This document shows positions 9,350 through 18,292 of a stretch of DNA of 42,541 bases, piece after piece (positions within the stretch are counted from its first letter, which is position 1; every line of letters begins with the position of its first letter). Where the stretch lies: positions 1 through 42,541 of the forward strand of contig JAIYAQ010000015.1 in assembly GCA_027488975.1 (NCBI GenBank), read 5' to 3'. The notes below the pieces were generated by a model. That model saw nothing but the letters and a program-made list of their open reading frames with translations, searched no databases and was not told where the DNA came from. The stretch is from Cyanobium sp. E1_MAG_00006 (GTDB lineage Bacteria > Cyanobacteriota > Cyanobacteriia > PCC-6307 > Cyanobiaceae). The position numbers were made by a program, and so were the translations under genes.

Positions 9350-11809
9350 CTACTTGAGCCAGATCACGCTGCAGCCCGGTCCGCCGTCGCCGCGCTCCGC
9401 ATCGCTGACGCGTTCCACATAGGCAAGTCCGGCCAGCCAGTCGCGCAGGCCGCGCTTGAGCTTGCCGGTGCCGATGCCGTGGATCACCCACACCGGGCCA
9501 TTGGCAACGCGCAGCTGCTCCTCCACCGCCGCTTCCGCCTCGTGCACCCGCAGGCCGCGCACATCCACGGTGTTGCGGGCGGTGCGCACCTCCGGTCCGC
9601 TGCCGGTGGGATTGCGGCGGCTGCGGATCGCCACCTGGGCCTTCACGGGCTCCGGCGGCGGCGCCGCCTTCTCGCCGTGCAGCCCCTCGATGGCGCTCAG
9701 TTCGAGCGTGAGCCGCATCACGCCGCAGCGCACGGTGAGCTCGCGGCCGTCGTCGGATAGGGACAGCACCTCGCCGGCCTTGCCGAGCGACAGCACCCTC
9801 ACCCGCTCACCCGGCTTCGGCAGCCAGCCCTGGTGGTCGCGCCGCTCCGGTGTGGGCCGGTGCTGCTGCTCAAGATGCTTGAGCCGCTGGCCGGCGCGGC
9901 GGGCGCTCTCGCCCATGGCGCCGGTATCGCTGCCGCGGCCCTGGCGCAGGCGGCGGATGATGCGGCGCACCTCCTGCTGCCCATCGCGGATCGAGCGCTC
10001 CAGCTGCTGGCGGCGCTGTTCCTGCAGTTCGGCGCTCTGCTCCTTCTGCTGCTGCCAGCGCTGCAGCAGCTCCTCATGCAGCAGCTCCGTGCGGGCCAGC
10101 AGGGCCGCGGCCTCCTCGGCGGCCTCCTGCTGGCGCTGGCGCTGGTTTTCCAGCCCGGCGATCACCTGATTCACCTCCCCTTCACCGCGCGGCGCCAGCA
10201 GGTGCTCGGCGTCCTGCAACACGGCGCGATCGAGGCCGAGGCGGCTGGCGATCGCCAGGGCGTTGCTGCGGCCGGGGATGCCCCACTGCAGGTGGTACGT
10301 GGGCGAGAGGGTCTCCACGTCGAACGCCACCGAGGCGTTCTCGAAGCGCGGGTCGTTGTACTTGAGCGCCTTGAGCTCGCCGAAGTGGGTGGTGGCGATC
10401 GTGAGCCGGGCGCGATCGGCCAGCTGGCGCAGCAGGGCGATCGCCAGGGCCGTGCCCTCGGTGGGGTCGGTGCCGGCGCCCACCTCATCGAGCAGCACCA
10501 GCGAGGCGCCAGAGGGTTCAGGGGAGCTGGCTGGTCCGTCGGCGTCCGCTCCCGGCGGCAGGGCCTCGAGGATGCGGGCGATGCGGCGCACATGGCCGCT
10601 GAAGGTGGAGAGGTTCTGCTGCAGCGACTGCTCATCGCCGATGTCGGCCAGCACCTGGGCGCACCAGGGCAGCCGCGGCGTGCCGCTGCAGGGCAGGAAC
10701 AGGCCGGCCCGCGCCATCAGCGCCGCCAGCCCCACACTTTTGAGTGTGACCGTCTTGCCACCGGTGTTCGGGCCGGTGATCGCCACCACCCGCAGCTCCG
10801 GGCCGACGCGCACATCCACCGGCACCACGGCCCTGCCCCCCTCACGCTTCTGCTGCCAGAGCAGCAGCGGGTGGCGCAGCCCCTGCAGCTGCAGCGGCGC
10901 CTGCGGATCGTTGGCCAGCTCCGGCCGTACAGCCCCCAGCCAGGCGCCGTAGCGGGCCCGTGCCAGAGCCGCATCGAGCCGGGTCAGCACCTGCTGCAGC
11001 TGGCTGAGGGCCGGGGCCTCCTCCCCCACCAGGCCGCTCAACTCCTGCAGCACCGCCCGCTCGGCCTCGCGCTCCTGCCCCTCCAGCTGGCGCAGGCGGT
11101 TGCCCAGGGGGATCACCGCCTGGGGCTCGATGAACACCGTGTTGCCGGAAGCCGAGCTGTCGTGCACCAGGCCCGGCAGCTGAGCGGCGGCACCAGCCTT
11201 CACCGCCAACACGGGGCGGCCGTTGCGCTCGGCCACTACGTTGTCCTGCAGCAGGGTGGCATAGCGGCGCATCAGCTCGTTCAGGCGCTCGCGGCGCTCG
11301 GCGCGGCTAGCCGCGATCTGGCGGCGCAGCTCTGCCAGGGGCGGGCTGGCCCGATCCGCCACGCGGCCCCCCTCCTCGATGCAGAACCGCAGTCGCTGCT
11401 CCAGCTCCGGCAGCGTGCGCAGCTCCGCCACCAGGGCGGTGGTGACCGGCCGCAGCTGCGGATCATCGATCTGGCGCCGCAGCCGCCGGGCGGCCGCCAG
11501 CGTGGTGGCCACATCCAGCAGGTCGTCCGCCGGGGCGACGCCCCCCTTGGCGCAGAGCTGCAGGGTGTGGCTGAGATCGGCGATGCCCTGCAGGCTCAGC
11601 CCCCCCTCCGTGAGCCCGTCGAGGGCCAGCAGTTCGGTGGTTTCCGCCAGCAGTGCCTGGCTCTGGGCGCGGCTGGCCGCCAGGGGCAGGCGGCGGCAGA
11701 GGGCGCGGCCCAGCGGGGTGCCGGCGAAGCCCGCCACCTGATCCGCCAGGCGCCACCATTCGAGCAGCTCCAGTGCTTCGGCCTGGATGTCCGCTGCGCC
11801 GGCGCTCAC
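9350..11809 (-). CDS. mutS2: MutS2 (MutS-like ATPase/Smr nuclease)
   Basis: An 819-residue MutS2 protein, which in different bacteria limits recombination or rescues collided ribosomes. The order is an N-terminal clamp/core region (1-310), an ATPase with Walker A GPNTGGKT (346-353) and Walker B LVLLDEVGAGTDPTEG (437-452), a helical clamp region rich in Gln/Glu/Arg (about 535-640), a KOW-like stretch, then the Smr domain at about 742-819 with DVRGLRVHEAE and the HGIGTGKLKRGL motif. The DVRGLR motif replaces the DLRG form of some members. The GTG start overlaps the stop of the VOC gene (11806-11809), so the two are coupled. Confidence 0.95.
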   Translation of the reverse strand: MSAGAADIQAEALELLEWWRLADQVAGFAGTPLGRALCRRLPLAASRAQSQALLAETTELLALDGLTEGGLSLQGIADLSHTLQLCAKGGVAPADDLLDVATTLAAARRLRRQIDDPQLRPVTTALVAELRTLPELEQRLRFCIEEGGRVADRASPPLAELRRQIAASRAERRERLNELMRRYATLLQDNVVAERNGRPVLAVKAGAAAQLPGLVHDSSASGNTVFIEPQAVIPLGNRLRQLEGQEREAERAVLQELSGLVGEEAPALSQLQQVLTRLDAALARARYGAWLGAVRPELANDPQAPLQLQGLRHPLLLWQQKREGGRAVVPVDVRVGPELRVVAITGPNTGGKTVTLKSVGLAALMARAGLFLPCSGTPRLPWCAQVLADIGDEQSLQQNLSTFSGHVRRIARILEALPPGADADGPASSPEPSGASLVLLDEVGAGTDPTEGTALAIALLRQLADRARLTIATTHFGELKALKYNDPRFENASVAFDVETLSPTYHLQWGIPGRSNALAIASRLGLDRAVLQDAEHLLAPRGEGEVNQVIAGLENQRQRQQEAAEEAAALLARTELLHEELLQRWQQQKEQSAELQEQRRQQLERSIRDGQQEVRRIIRRLRQGRGSDTGAMGESARRAGQRLKHLEQQHRPTPERRDHQGWLPKPGERVRVLSLGKAGEVLSLSDDGRELTVRCGVMRLTLELSAIEGLHGEKAAPPPEPVKAQVAIRSRRNPTGSGPEVRTARNTVDVRGLRVHEAEAAVEEQLRVANGPVWVIHGIGTGKLKRGLRDWLAGLAYVERVSDAERGDGGPGCSVIWLK

Positions 11810-12261
11810 GGACGCAGCAGCGGAATCGGCGCGGCGCCGACATTCGAGGGCAGGCCTGCGGCTGGTTCGTAGAGCATCTCCAGCCAGTTCCCTTCCGGAT
11901 CCTGCAGATAGAAGGAGGCGGTGCCGTCGCGATGGTCGTGCACCGGGCCGCAGTTGTGACCGCCGGCCACCAGCTGATCACGCACGGTGTCCACCTCGGC
12001 GCGCTCGCTGAAATGGAAGGCGAAATGGGGGCCGGCGGCGGTGTAGTCCGGGCTGAGCAGGGCGATGCCCTCGCCGCTGGTGGGCCACTGCAGGTAGCAC
12101 CAGTCGGCCGCCTCCCAGGTGAGGCGCAGGCCCAGAGCGGCATAGAAGGCCTTGGCGCGCTCCATGTTCTGCACCCGCAGGGCCACATGGCCGAGCCGGT
12201 GCTGTGGGCTCACCGCCTCAGCGCTGCCTGGCGCTGTGTCCCGCGTTTCGCCTTGCATCAA
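11806..12261 (-). CDS. VOC-superfamily (glyoxalase/dioxygenase fold) protein
   Basis: A 151-residue vicinal-oxygen-chelate protein. The two beta-alpha-beta-beta-beta modules are recognisable: LGHVALRVQNMERAKAFYAA (module 1, a His metal-ligand candidate) and PHFAFHFSERAEVDTVRDQL to ASFYLQDPEGNWLEMLYEP (module 2, with the classic Asp-Pro-Glu-Gly-Asn and terminal Glu ligand). Such proteins include glyoxalase I, fosfomycin-resistance proteins and extradiol dioxygenases. The substrate cannot be told here. It starts at ATG 12261, 29 bases from the divergent P-type ATPase start, and its end is coupled to mutS2. Confidence 0.85.
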   Translation of the reverse strand: MMQGETRDTAPGSAEAVSPQHRLGHVALRVQNMERAKAFYAALGLRLTWEAADWCYLQWPTSGEGIALLSPDYTAAGPHFAFHFSERAEVDTVRDQLVAGGHNCGPVHDHRDGTASFYLQDPEGNWLEMLYEPAAGLPSNVGAAPIPLLRP

Positions 12262-12290
12262 CGCTCCTGTTCTTGACCCATTCTCCGACG

Positions 12291-14735
12291 ATGCCGCGCG
12301 CGGGTCGCCATCGGCGTGGGTCGGCGTCAGTCTCTGGGGATGCGGTGATCCGAGGCGCCATGGCCCTGCTGGAGCCCACCAACCTGCTGCTGCTGGCCTG
12401 CGCCCTGATCTACGGCTGGATCGGCGAACCGCTGGAAATGGCGATCCTGCTGGTGTTCGTGGTGGGCATCAGCCTTCTCGATGCCCTGCAGCAGCACCGC
12501 AGCCGCCGGGCGCTGGCGGAGCTGGCCCGCCTGTCGGCTCCGCTGGTGCACCTGCGCCGCGATGGCCTGGATCTGCAGCTGCCGGCCGATCAGGTGCGCC
12601 TGGGGGATCTGCTGCGCCTTGAGGAGGGCGACCGGCTGGCGGCCGATGCCGCCCTGCGGGAGGGGGTAGGCCTCTGGCTGGATGAATCGCTGCTCACCGG
12701 CGAATCGCTGCCGGTGCAGCGGCAGGCCCCCGGCGAACGCCTGCTGGCCGGCTCGCTTGTGGCCAGCGGTCGCGGCTGGGCGGAAGCGGTGGCCATCGCC
12801 GCCGACACCGAGCTGGGCCGCCTGGGCCGCAGCCTCGCCACCGTGACCCCGCCGCCCACGCCGCTGCAGCGCCACACCCGTCGCCTCACGGGGCGGCTCA
12901 CCCTGCTGGCCCTGGGGCTGTGCGTGGCCCTGGCCCTGATTCAGGGCAGCGTCAGCGGTGAGTGGCTGCAGGCACTGCTGGCGGCCCTGGCCCTGGCCCT
13001 GGCGCTGCTGCCCAATGAGATCCCCGTGGTGCTGGCCCTGTTCCTCGCCCTGGGAGCGCTCCGCCTGGCCCGCATCGGCGTGCTGGCCCGCTGGCCCGCC
13101 GCTGTGGAGAGCCTCGGCAGCGCCACGGTGCTCGCGGTCGACAAGACCGGCACCCTCACCGCCAACCGGATGGCGCTGCAGCGGCTGATCACCTGGCCCG
13201 CTGGCCAGCTCTGGCAGGCCGGTTCACCGCTGGAGGAGCCCTGGCACCGGCTGCTGGAGCTGGCCGTGCTGGCCAGCCGCGGCGATCCGGTGGATGCGAT
13301 GGAGCTGGCGATTCAGCGGCTGGCGGCGGAGCAGCTCGGCCAGAGCGAGCACCTCCATCCGGATTGGCCGCTGCAGCGGGAGTACCCCCTCAGCCGTGAG
13401 CTGCTGGTGTTCTCCCAGCTCTGGAGCGATGGCAACGGCGGCCGCCACATCGCCGCCAAGGGGGCACCAGAGGCGATCGCCGATCTCTGCCACCTGCAGG
13501 GCGAGGCCGCGGCCGCCTTCCTGCAGGCCGCCGATGCCCTGGCGGCCCAGGGCCTGCGGGTGCTGGCGGTGGCCAGCGGGCTGGATGGGGCGCCGCTTCA
13601 TCGCGAGCTGCAGCCACTCCTGGACCCCGGCGAGCCGCCGGTGGGGGTGCACGACTTCCCCTTCAAGCCACTGGGCTTCCTGGGGCTGGCCGATCCGCTG
13701 CGCTCGGAGGTGCCCGCCGCCATCGTTGAGGCGCGCCAGGCAGGGTTGCGGGTGGTGATGATCACCGGCGATGGGCCCACCACCGCCCGCTCGATCGCCG
13801 ACCAGGCGGGCCTGCCGCCGGGCCCTGTGCTCAGCGGCACCGATCTGGAGAGCCTCAGTCCCGCCGTGCTGGCGGAGCGGGTGCGCCAGGTGGATGTGTT
13901 CGCCCGGGTGATGCCGGCTCAGAAGCTGCAGCTGGTGCGGGCCTTGCAGGCGGGCGGTGCCGTGGTGGCGATGACCGGCGATGGAGTTAACGATGCGCCG
14001 GCCCTCAAGGCCGCCGACATCGGCGTGGCCATGGGCCGGCGCGGCACCGCCGTGGCGCGCGAATCCGCTGATCTGGTGCTGCTCAACGACAGCTTTGCCG
14101 ATCTGGTGGAGGCGATCGCCCTGGGGCGCCGCGTGGATGCCAACCTGCACCGCGCCCTGGCCTACACCCTGGCGATCCACCTGCCGATCGCAGCCCTCAG
14201 CGCCCTGCCGCTCGTGCTGCCCGGCCAGGCGCTGATCCTGCTGCCGGTGCACATCGCCCTGCTGCACCTGGTGATCGATCCCGCCTGCACCGTGGTGTTC
14301 GAGGCCCTGCCCGCTGCACCGGGCCTGATGCGGCAGCCGCCCCGAGCGGCCGGGGCCCCCCTGCTCGGCCCGAGCACCTGGCGGCGCTCGCTCGGCCAGG
14401 GCCTGGTGCTGACCCTGGCTGTGCTGGTGCTCGCCTTCTGGCCGCACAGCCCGGTGGAGCTGCGCCGCAGCCTGGTGTTCTCGCTGCTGCTGCTCGCCAG
14501 CGGTGGCCTGGTGTGGCTCAACGGCTATCCGGCCAGCCGCCACACCCTGGCGGGAGCGGCCATCGGCGCCGGCCTGTGGCTGCTGTTGCTCGCCCTGCCC
14601 AGACTGCAGGCGGTACTGAGCCTTGCTCCGTTGCAACCCAGCAGCATTGTGATGGTGATCATCATGACGGCGGTGACCCTGCTGCTCGCGGATCGCCTCA
14701 GCCACCGTCTGAACACTCCACGGCCCATCCCGTGA
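12291..14735 (+). CDS. Cation-transporting P-type ATPase with a shortened N-terminus
   Basis: An 814-residue P-type ATPase. The actuator loop TGES is at 136-139, the phosphorylated Asp284 in DKTGTLT, and the hinge TGDGVNDAPALKAADIGVAMG lies near 565. The membrane motif in helix 4 is LLPNEIPVVLALFLALG (from 239), resembling the PEEFPVV motif of a P2-like group rather than the CPx of heavy-metal pumps. The protein begins almost at helix 1 (MALLEPTNLLLLACALIYGW), so the usual ~50-residue N-terminal cation-ATPase domain is missing. The upstream DNA is taken by the divergent VOC gene, so this is not a missed start. The GTGA overlap with the CDF gene suggests joint ion handling. The ion is undetermined. 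Confidence 0.88.
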   Translation: MPRAGRHRRGSASVSGDAVIRGAMALLEPTNLLLLACALIYGWIGEPLEMAILLVFVVGISLLDALQQHRSRRALAELARLSAPLVHLRRDGLDLQLPADQVRLGDLLRLEEGDRLAADAALREGVGLWLDESLLTGESLPVQRQAPGERLLAGSLVASGRGWAEAVAIAADTELGRLGRSLATVTPPPTPLQRHTRRLTGRLTLLALGLCVALALIQGSVSGEWLQALLAALALALALLPNEIPVVLALFLALGALRLARIGVLARWPAAVESLGSATVLAVDKTGTLTANRMALQRLITWPAGQLWQAGSPLEEPWHRLLELAVLASRGDPVDAMELAIQRLAAEQLGQSEHLHPDWPLQREYPLSRELLVFSQLWSDGNGGRHIAAKGAPEAIADLCHLQGEAAAAFLQAADALAAQGLRVLAVASGLDGAPLHRELQPLLDPGEPPVGVHDFPFKPLGFLGLADPLRSEVPAAIVEARQAGLRVVMITGDGPTTARSIADQAGLPPGPVLSGTDLESLSPAVLAERVRQVDVFARVMPAQKLQLVRALQAGGAVVAMTGDGVNDAPALKAADIGVAMGRRGTAVARESADLVLLNDSFADLVEAIALGRRVDANLHRALAYTLAIHLPIAALSALPLVLPGQALILLPVHIALLHLVIDPACTVVFEALPAAPGLMRQPPRAAGAPLLGPSTWRRSLGQGLVLTLAVLVLAFWPHSPVELRRSLVFSLLLLASGGLVWLNGYPASRHTLAGAAIGAGLWLLLLALPRLQAVLSLAPLQPSSIVMVIIMTAVTLLLADRLSHRLNTPRPIP

Positions 14736-15682
14736 CTCATCCTCACCAGCACAGTCATTCAGGCCTGTCCCCTCAGGACAGCCATCCCGCCGTGGCGGTG
14801 CAGCGGCAGCCTCACCCCCGCCAGCATCAGCACCGGCCCGGTTCGCCGGCGGCCTTCCGCTGGAGCGTGATCCTCAACAGCGGCCTCTCGGCCTTGCAGC
14901 TGGTGATCGGCGTGAGCTTCGGTTCGCTGGCGCTGATCGGCGATGCGGTCCATAACCTCGGCGATGTGGCGGGTCTGCTGCTGGGCTGGGGGGCGGAACG
15001 CCTGAGTGCCCGGGCACCCTCGAAGCGATACACCTACGGCTTCGGCCGCAGCACCCAGCTGGCCTCGCTGGCCAACGCCGTATTCATCCTGATGGCCTCG
15101 GCGGTGGTGCTGGTGGAGGGCGTGCAGCGCCTGTTCGAGCCCGTGGAGGTGAGCGCCGGGCCCGTGCTCTGGGCTGCCGCCATCGGCGTGGCCGTGAATC
15201 TGTTCTCAGCTCGCCTGTTCGGCGCCGATGCCGGCCACGATCTCAACCGCCGGGCCGCCGTGATCCACCTGCTCACCGATGCCGCCGTCTCGGCCGCGGT
15301 GCTGATCGCGGCGCTGGTGGTGGGCTTCACCGGTTGGAACTGGCTGGATGCGGCCACCGCCATCGGCGTAGGCCTGGCCGTGGCCTGGAGCGGCATCGAG
15401 ATCCTGCGCCAGTCGCTGAGCATCGTCCTCGATGCGGTGCCGGAGGGCATCGACCAGGCGGCTGTGGAGGCGGCCCTGCGGCAACTGCCTGGGGTTCTGA
15501 ATGTGCATCACGTGCATATCTGGGCCCTGAGCACCTCCCAGAGCGCCCTCACCGCCCATGTGGTGCGCCATCCCGGCAGCATCGACGACCTCGACTGGCT
15601 GCATCAGGCCAAGCAACGGCTCGCCCAGCTCGGCATTGCCCACAGCACGATCCAGCTGGAGCCGCCGCCGCAGGAGGTTTAA
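14732..15682 (+). CDS. CDF-family metal cation efflux protein
   Basis: A 316-residue cation diffusion facilitator, which exchanges Zn2+ (or Co2+, Cd2+) for protons across the inner membrane. The first ~37 residues are His/Gln-rich (PHQHSHSG, PHPRQHQHRPG), a likely metal-sensing tail. Six transmembrane helices follow. The two metal-site motifs are visible: DAVHNLGDVAG in helix 2 and HLLTDAAVSAAV in helix 5, the His/Asp pattern expected of Zn-type CDFs. The C-terminal cytoplasmic domain contains VLNVHHVHIWALSTSQSALT. The GTG start at 14732 overlaps the ATPase stop, so the genes are coupled. Its TAA stop shares the TTAA palindrome with the converging mgtA stop. Confidence 0.92.
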   Translation: MTHPHQHSHSGLSPQDSHPAVAVQRQPHPRQHQHRPGSPAAFRWSVILNSGLSALQLVIGVSFGSLALIGDAVHNLGDVAGLLLGWGAERLSARAPSKRYTYGFGRSTQLASLANAVFILMASAVVLVEGVQRLFEPVEVSAGPVLWAAAIGVAVNLFSARLFGADAGHDLNRRAAVIHLLTDAAVSAAVLIAALVVGFTGWNWLDAATAIGVGLAVAWSGIEILRQSLSIVLDAVPEGIDQAAVEAALRQLPGVLNVHHVHIWALSTSQSALTAHVVRHPGSIDDLDWLHQAKQRLAQLGIAHSTIQLEPPPQEV

Positions 15683-18246
15683 TCCGGCTGCGCCGGCGTT
15701 TGGACGCGCGCCTGCCGCAGGTCGCGGTAGAACCAGCGCTTCACCCGTTCGGCCGTGAGCACGTAGGCGATCAACACGGCGGCGAGCAGCAGGAGAAAAC
15801 TCGGTGGCAGGGGTACGAAGCCGAACAGCCTGCCGAGTGGGGTGTTCGGCAGCAGCAGGGTGAGGATCACCACCGCCACGGTGGCCAGAACCAGGCTGCG
15901 GGAGGGCCGGCTGGCGGTGAGTGGCCGGTGGGTGCGCACCACCAGCACGATCGAGGCGGCTGACACCACCGACTCGATGAACCAACCCGTGCGGAACTCC
16001 GCCGGGCTACTGCGGAGCACCCAGAGCAGCACGGCGAAGGTGAGGATGTCGAACAGCGAGCTCACCAGGCCGAAGGTGAGCATGAAGCGCTTGATGAAGC
16101 CGATGTCCCAGCGGTGGGGCTGTTCAATCCAGTCGGCATCGACCCGATCGCCAGCGATCGTCATCTCCGGCAGATCGGTGAGCAGGTTGGTGAGCAGGAT
16201 CTGCTTCGGCAGCAGCGGCAGGAACGGCAGCAGCAGCGAGGCGCCCGCCATCGAGATCATGTTGCCGAAGTTGGCACTGGTGGCCATGAACACGTATTTG
16301 AGCGTGTTGGCGAAGGTGCGCCGGCCCTCGCGGATGCCGGCACTGAGCACCGCCAGGTCGTTCTCGAGCAGCACGATCTCGGCCGCTTCCTTGGCCACAT
16401 CCACCGCCCCCTGCACCGACAGGCTCACATCGGCGGCCTGCAGCGCCGGCGCATCGTTGATGCCATCGCCCATGTAGCCCACCACATGGCCGCCGCGCCG
16501 CAGGGCCCGGATCAGCCGCTCCTTCTGGTTGGGTTCCACCTCGGCGAACACATCCACCGCCTCGGCCCGGATCGGCAGGGCTTCATCGCTGATCTTCAGC
16601 AGCTCGGCGCCGCTGATCACCGCCGGGTTGAGCAGGCCCACCTCCTGGCCGATCCGCCTGGCCACCAGGGCGTTGTCGCCGGTGATGATCTTGAGGCGAA
16701 CACCGAGCTTCTGCAGCTCCGCCACCGTGGCAGGGATGCCGGGCTTGAGGGGATCCCGCAGCACCAGCAGCCCTAGGAAGGTCATGCCCTGCTCCGACTG
16801 CGGCTGGATCGTGCGCGGTGGATGCTGACGTCGTGCCACCCCCAGCAACCGGTACCCCTGGGCGCTCAGGTCATGGCTCATGGCGCTGATGCCGGCCTCC
16901 AGATCCGCCAGGGGCACGCAGGCTCCATCGGCACGTCGGGCCAGGGTGCAGACGTCGAGCACGCGGGTCAGGGCCCCCTTGGTGATCAGCAGCGGCTCGC
17001 TGCCCAGGGCGGCCGGAGGCTGCAGCAGCAGGCTCTGGCGCTTGCGGTGGAAATCGAAGGGCTGTTCATCGAGCTTGTGCCACAGGCCGGCGTTGCTTGC
17101 CTCAGCAGCCGGCAACTGCTCGGGGCGGAGGCTGCGCAGGGCATCGTCGATCGGGTTGCTGAAGCCCGTTTCGAACACGGCATTGAGCCAGGCGTGCAGC
17201 AGCACCTGCTCACAGCTCGTGCCATCGGCTGCCAGGGCCTGGTGAACCTGCGAGGTGCCCTCGGTGATCGTGCCCGTCTTGTCGGTGCACAACACATCCA
17301 TGCTGCCGAAGTTCTCGATGGCGGCGAGCCGCTTCACGATCACCTGCTGGCGTGCCATGCGGCGGGCACCGTGGGCCAGGTTCACGCTGATGATCGCCGG
17401 CAGCAGCTGCGGCGTGAGGCCCACCCCCAGCGCCAGGGAGAACAGAAAGGAGTCGACGACCGGGCGGTTGAGGTAGACGTTGACCGCGAAGATCAGCGCG
17501 ATCAGCAGCAGCGTGATCTCCAGCAGCAGGTTGCCGAAGCGGCGCACACCGCGCTCGAACTCGGTTTCCGGCCGGCGCTGACGCAGCTGGGCGGCGATGG
17601 CGCCATAGGCGGTGCTGCGGCCGGTGTGCAGCACCACGGCCCGGCCCGTGCCGCTCACCACATGGCTGCCCATCGCCAGCCGGTCATGGGCTGGCATCAC
17701 GCTCTTGCTAACCGGAAAGCTCTCGCCCGTGAGCGCGGCTTCGTTCACGGACAGATCCCGTTCCTCCAGCAGACGGCAGTCCGCCGGGATGCCCGCTCCC
17801 GCCGCCAGAACCACCACATCGCCGGGCACCACGTCGGCCACCGGCACCTGCAGCTCCTCACCGCCGCGCACCACCGTGCAGCGCAGTTCCACCACCGCCA
17901 GCAGCTGGTCGACGGCCCTGGCGGCGCCGCGCTCCTGCCAGAAGCCCAGCAGGCCGCTCAGCAGCACGATCAGCAGGATGATCGCGCCGTCGGTGAACGA
18001 CTCCAGCGCGAACGACAGCAGCGCCGCCCCCAGCAGGATCAGGATGATCGGGCTGAGGAACTGCCGCAGCAGCAGGTTCAGATCCCCCGAGCGCGGTCCC
18101 GCCGTGAGCCGGTTCGGGCCCAGCCGCTCCAGCCGCGTGAGCGCCTCAGCTGGGCTCAGCCCCTCGGTGGAGCTGCCGAGGGTGTCGAGCAGCTGCGGCA
18201 GCGGTGCGCTCCAGAGGGAAGGATCGCTGCCCACCGGGTCTCCCAT
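15679..18246 (-). CDS. mgtA: Magnesium-translocating P-type ATPase (MgtA/MgtB type)
   Basis: An 855-residue P3B-type ATPase that imports Mg2+. The N-terminal cation-ATPase domain (STEGLSPAEALTRLERLGPN) is complete, unlike in the neighbouring P-type ATPase. TGES is at 173-176, phosphorylated Asp322 in DKTGTITEG, and the family motif GVGLTPQLLPAIISVNLAHG in helix 4. The hinge GDGINDAPALQAADVSLSV and the late motif LPKQILLTNLLTDLPEM match MgtA. The last ~40 residues form a hydrophobic helix and a basic tail. The start is ATG 18246, 46 bases after the hemB stop on the same strand. In enteric bacteria mgtA is Mg2+-regulated, but no leader element can be recognised in this short gap. Confidence 0.93.
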   Translation of the reverse strand: MGDPVGSDPSLWSAPLPQLLDTLGSSTEGLSPAEALTRLERLGPNRLTAGPRSGDLNLLLRQFLSPIILILLGAALLSFALESFTDGAIILLIVLLSGLLGFWQERGAARAVDQLLAVVELRCTVVRGGEELQVPVADVVPGDVVVLAAGAGIPADCRLLEERDLSVNEAALTGESFPVSKSVMPAHDRLAMGSHVVSGTGRAVVLHTGRSTAYGAIAAQLRQRRPETEFERGVRRFGNLLLEITLLLIALIFAVNVYLNRPVVDSFLFSLALGVGLTPQLLPAIISVNLAHGARRMARQQVIVKRLAAIENFGSMDVLCTDKTGTITEGTSQVHQALAADGTSCEQVLLHAWLNAVFETGFSNPIDDALRSLRPEQLPAAEASNAGLWHKLDEQPFDFHRKRQSLLLQPPAALGSEPLLITKGALTRVLDVCTLARRADGACVPLADLEAGISAMSHDLSAQGYRLLGVARRQHPPRTIQPQSEQGMTFLGLLVLRDPLKPGIPATVAELQKLGVRLKIITGDNALVARRIGQEVGLLNPAVISGAELLKISDEALPIRAEAVDVFAEVEPNQKERLIRALRRGGHVVGYMGDGINDAPALQAADVSLSVQGAVDVAKEAAEIVLLENDLAVLSAGIREGRRTFANTLKYVFMATSANFGNMISMAGASLLLPFLPLLPKQILLTNLLTDLPEMTIAGDRVDADWIEQPHRWDIGFIKRFMLTFGLVSSLFDILTFAVLLWVLRSSPAEFRTGWFIESVVSAASIVLVVRTHRPLTASRPSRSLVLATVAVVILTLLLPNTPLGRLFGFVPLPPSFLLLLAAVLIAYVLTAERVKRWFYRDLRQARVQTPAQPD

Positions 18247-18292
18247 CTGCGCCCCGGATGTGTGCCCCCGTCATAGCGATGGCGGCGTGGCG

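Noticed and set aside
9833-11872. Long plus-strand open frame (679 codons) opposite mutS2.
   Set aside because: It mirrors mutS2 codon structure and shows only low-complexity Gln/Ala/His-rich sequence.
16822-18276. Plus-strand open frame (484 codons) opposite mgtA.
   Set aside because: Antisense shadow; no recognisable motif and strongly His/Gln/Arg-rich.
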